Source: Photobacterium sp. SKA34 (GTDB lineage Bacteria > Pseudomonadota > Gammaproteobacteria > Enterobacterales > Vibrionaceae). Taken from it: 64,000 nt of DNA. The notes beneath the pieces are model-generated. The model did no database searches and had not been told where the DNA came from. It saw only the letters and a list, made by a program, of their open reading frames with translations. The position numbers and the translations under genes are program-made. Below are positions 62,681 to 64,000 of the stretch, one piece after another (the first letter of the stretch is position 1; each line of letters opens with the position of its first letter). Where the stretch lies: assembly GCF_000153325.1 (NCBI RefSeq), contig NZ_CH724143.1, forward strand, positions 1-64,000. The letters are read 5' to 3'.

Positions 62681-64000
62681 TTACTCGTCGAGGAAACTAC
62701 GTAGCACATCAGAACGGCTTGGGTGGCGAAGTTTACGTAACGCTTTCGCTTCTATCTGACGAATACGCTCACGTGTAACATCAAATTGTTTACCCACTTC
62801 TTCTAACGTGTGGTCAGTATTCATATCAATACCGAAACGCATACGAAGTACTTTAGCTTCGCGTGGTGTTAAACCAGCAAGTACATCGTTTGTCGCTGCA
62901 CGCAGGTTGGTTGCCGTTGCTGCATCCATTGGTAATTGAAGCGTGGTATCTTCAATGAAGTCACCTAGATGTGAATCTTCATCATCACCAATTGGGGTTT
63001 CCATTGAGATTGGCTCTTTAGCAATCTTCAATACCTTACGGATCTTATCTTCCGGCATTTGCATGCGTTCAGCCAATTCTTCTGGTAATGGCTCACGACC
63101 CATCTCCTGAAGCATTTGACGAGAGATACGATTCAGTTTGTTGATGGTTTCAATCATGTGAACAGGTATACGAATTGTACGTGCCTGATCAGCGATTGAA
63201 CGTGTGATTGCTTGGCGGATCCACCATGTAGCGTAAGTTGAGAATTTGTAACCACGACGGTATTCAAATTTATCAACGGCTTTCATCAAACCAATGTTAC
63301 CTTCTTGGATTAGATCCAAGAACTGCAGACCACGGTTGGTGTATTTCTTCGCGATAGAAATAACCAGACGTAAGTTTGCTTCAACCATTTCTTTTTTTGC
63401 ACGGCGAGCTTTTGCTTCACCGATAGACATACGACGGCTGATGTCTTTAATACGCTCGATTGAAAGACCTGTTTCTTCTTCTAGCATGCGAAGCTTAATA
63501 GAAGCACGACGAAGATCTTCTTCGTATACTTTTAAGCGCTCAGCATAAGGTTTGCCAGAATTTAGTGCTTCATCAATCCAATCTTGCTTCGATTCGTTAC
63601 CTGCAAATAAAGAAACGAATGTTTTCTTCGGCATTTTGCTGTTATCAACACACATACGCATGATAAGACGCTCGTTAGTGCGTACTTTATCCATAGAATC
63701 ACGTAGTGAGCTAACCAAACGGTCAAACTGCTTAGGGATCAGACGGAATTGCTTGAATACTTCAGATAATTCTTCAACTGCAATTTCAGTTGTCGCATTT
63801 TGACGACCGTTTGTATCAATTGCTAACGCCATTTTATCGTAGGCGTTGCGTAGTTCTAAGAATTTTTCGCGAGCAAGCTCTGGATCGATGCTGCCGTCAT
63901 CTTCTTCTTCATCGCTATCTTCAGAGTTTTCATCATCTTCAAGATCTTTATCTTCGTCTTCAAGATCACTTTCGCTGAGCTCTGAACCAATGTGTGTTGC
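62681..64000 (-). CDS. rpoD: RNA polymerase primary sigma factor RpoD, C-terminal part
   Basis: 439 residues are present; the frame stays open to the right edge, so the start (about 180 residues away by comparison with E. coli's 613) lies outside. An internal ATG at 63832 is not the start. The visible part begins in the acidic spacer (runs of Glu/Asp), then region 2 with [22 protein letters not shown] and [14 protein letters not shown], region 3, and region 4.2 with [17 protein letters not shown]. It directs polymerase to housekeeping promoters. Confidence 0.97.
   Translation of the reverse strand, partial: ATHIGSELSESDLEDEDKDLEDDENSEDSDEEEDDGSIDPELAREKFLELRNAYDKMALAIDTNGRQNATTEIAVEELSEVFKQFRLIPKQFDRLVSSLRDSMDKVRTNERLIMRMCVDNSKMPKKTFVSLFAGNESKQDWIDEALNSGKPYAERLKVYEEDLRRASIKLRMLEEETGLSIERIKDISRRMSIGEAKARRAKKEMVEANLRLVISIAKKYTNRGLQFLDLIQEGNIGLMKAVDKFEYRRGYKFSTYATWWIRQAITRSIADQARTIRIPVHMIETINKLNRISRQMLQEMGREPLPEELAERMQMPEDKIRKVLKIAKEPISMETPIGDDEDSHLGDFIEDTTLQLPMDAATATNLRAATNDVLAGLTPREAKVLRMRFGIDMNTDHTLEEVGKQFDVTRERIRQIEAKALRKLRHPSRSDVLRSFLDE

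Noticed and set aside
63832..63834. Internal ATG as the rpoD start
   Set aside because: The frame remains open and reads the acidic sigma-70 spacer up to the window edge, so the gene is simply truncated by the window.

Overview
The window is 64 kb of ordinary-looking chromosome from a gammaproteobacterium of the family Vibrionaceae, most likely Photobacterium or a close relative. The rRNA sequences, the gene order and the moderately AT-rich coding style all fit. The order leuDCBA-leuL / PAP2 / glycosyltransferase / leuO / acyl-CoA ligase / ilvIH is a Vibrionaceae arrangement, and ytfJ-ytfK-tamA-tamB-ppa-fbp-mpl is shared with enterics. I see no prophage, insertion sequence, CRISPR array or obvious genomic island. 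Genus-level assignment is inference.

Layout: 1-4690 is an rRNA operon entered inside 16S (16S, tRNA-Ile, tRNA-Ala, 23S, 5S, tRNA-Asp, terminator). It is followed by a decayed second copy of tRNA-Asp and its terminator. 4.8-17.4 kb holds a DUF2806 protein, ytfJ/ytfK, the TamA-TamB envelope translocation pair, a periplasmic rhodanese, ppa, fbp, mpl and ubiX. 17.4-26.9 kb holds an orphan TAXI-type binding protein, argR divergent from mdh, ispB divergent from rplU-rpmA, an EamA transporter, obgE/cgtA, the split ThrE-type exporter yjjP-yjjB and folA. 26.9-34 kb is the minus-strand lptD-surA-pdxA-rsmA-apaG-apaH operon. 34-46 kb holds djlA, a 2-hydroxyacid dehydrogenase, rluA, rapA, a PIN-PhoH ATPase, the thiamine transporter thiBPQ under a TPP riboswitch, and a DUF547 protein. 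46-59 kb is the branched-chain amino acid block: leuABCD with a leucine-rich leader peptide and attenuator, a PAP2 phosphatase plus MJ1255/VC2487-type glycosyltransferase pair, leuO, an acyl-CoA ligase and ilvIH. 59-64 kb holds a small membrane ORF, a GntR/FCD regulator, pykF, the lysidine-type tRNA-Ile2 (CAT) and the 3' two-thirds of rpoD, which runs off the right edge.

The genes serve translation, envelope biogenesis (TamAB, LptD, SurA, DjlA, Mpl), quinone side chain and head-group synthesis (IspB, UbiX), central carbon metabolism (Mdh, Fbp, PykF, Ppa), and leucine/valine/isoleucine synthesis with its regulators.

The most useful non-coding observations are the tRNA-Asp relic with almost purely GC-to-AT substitutions, an 18-bp perfect dyad in front of the acyl-CoA ligase, a structured leuO leader with competing hairpins, a long leader hairpin before rplU, the leuL attenuator, the TPP riboswitch, and a possible leucine-rich leader ORF before ilvI. 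I did not find a clear new defence or mobile system. The best candidate for an uncharacterised gene system is the PAP2-glycosyltransferase pair.
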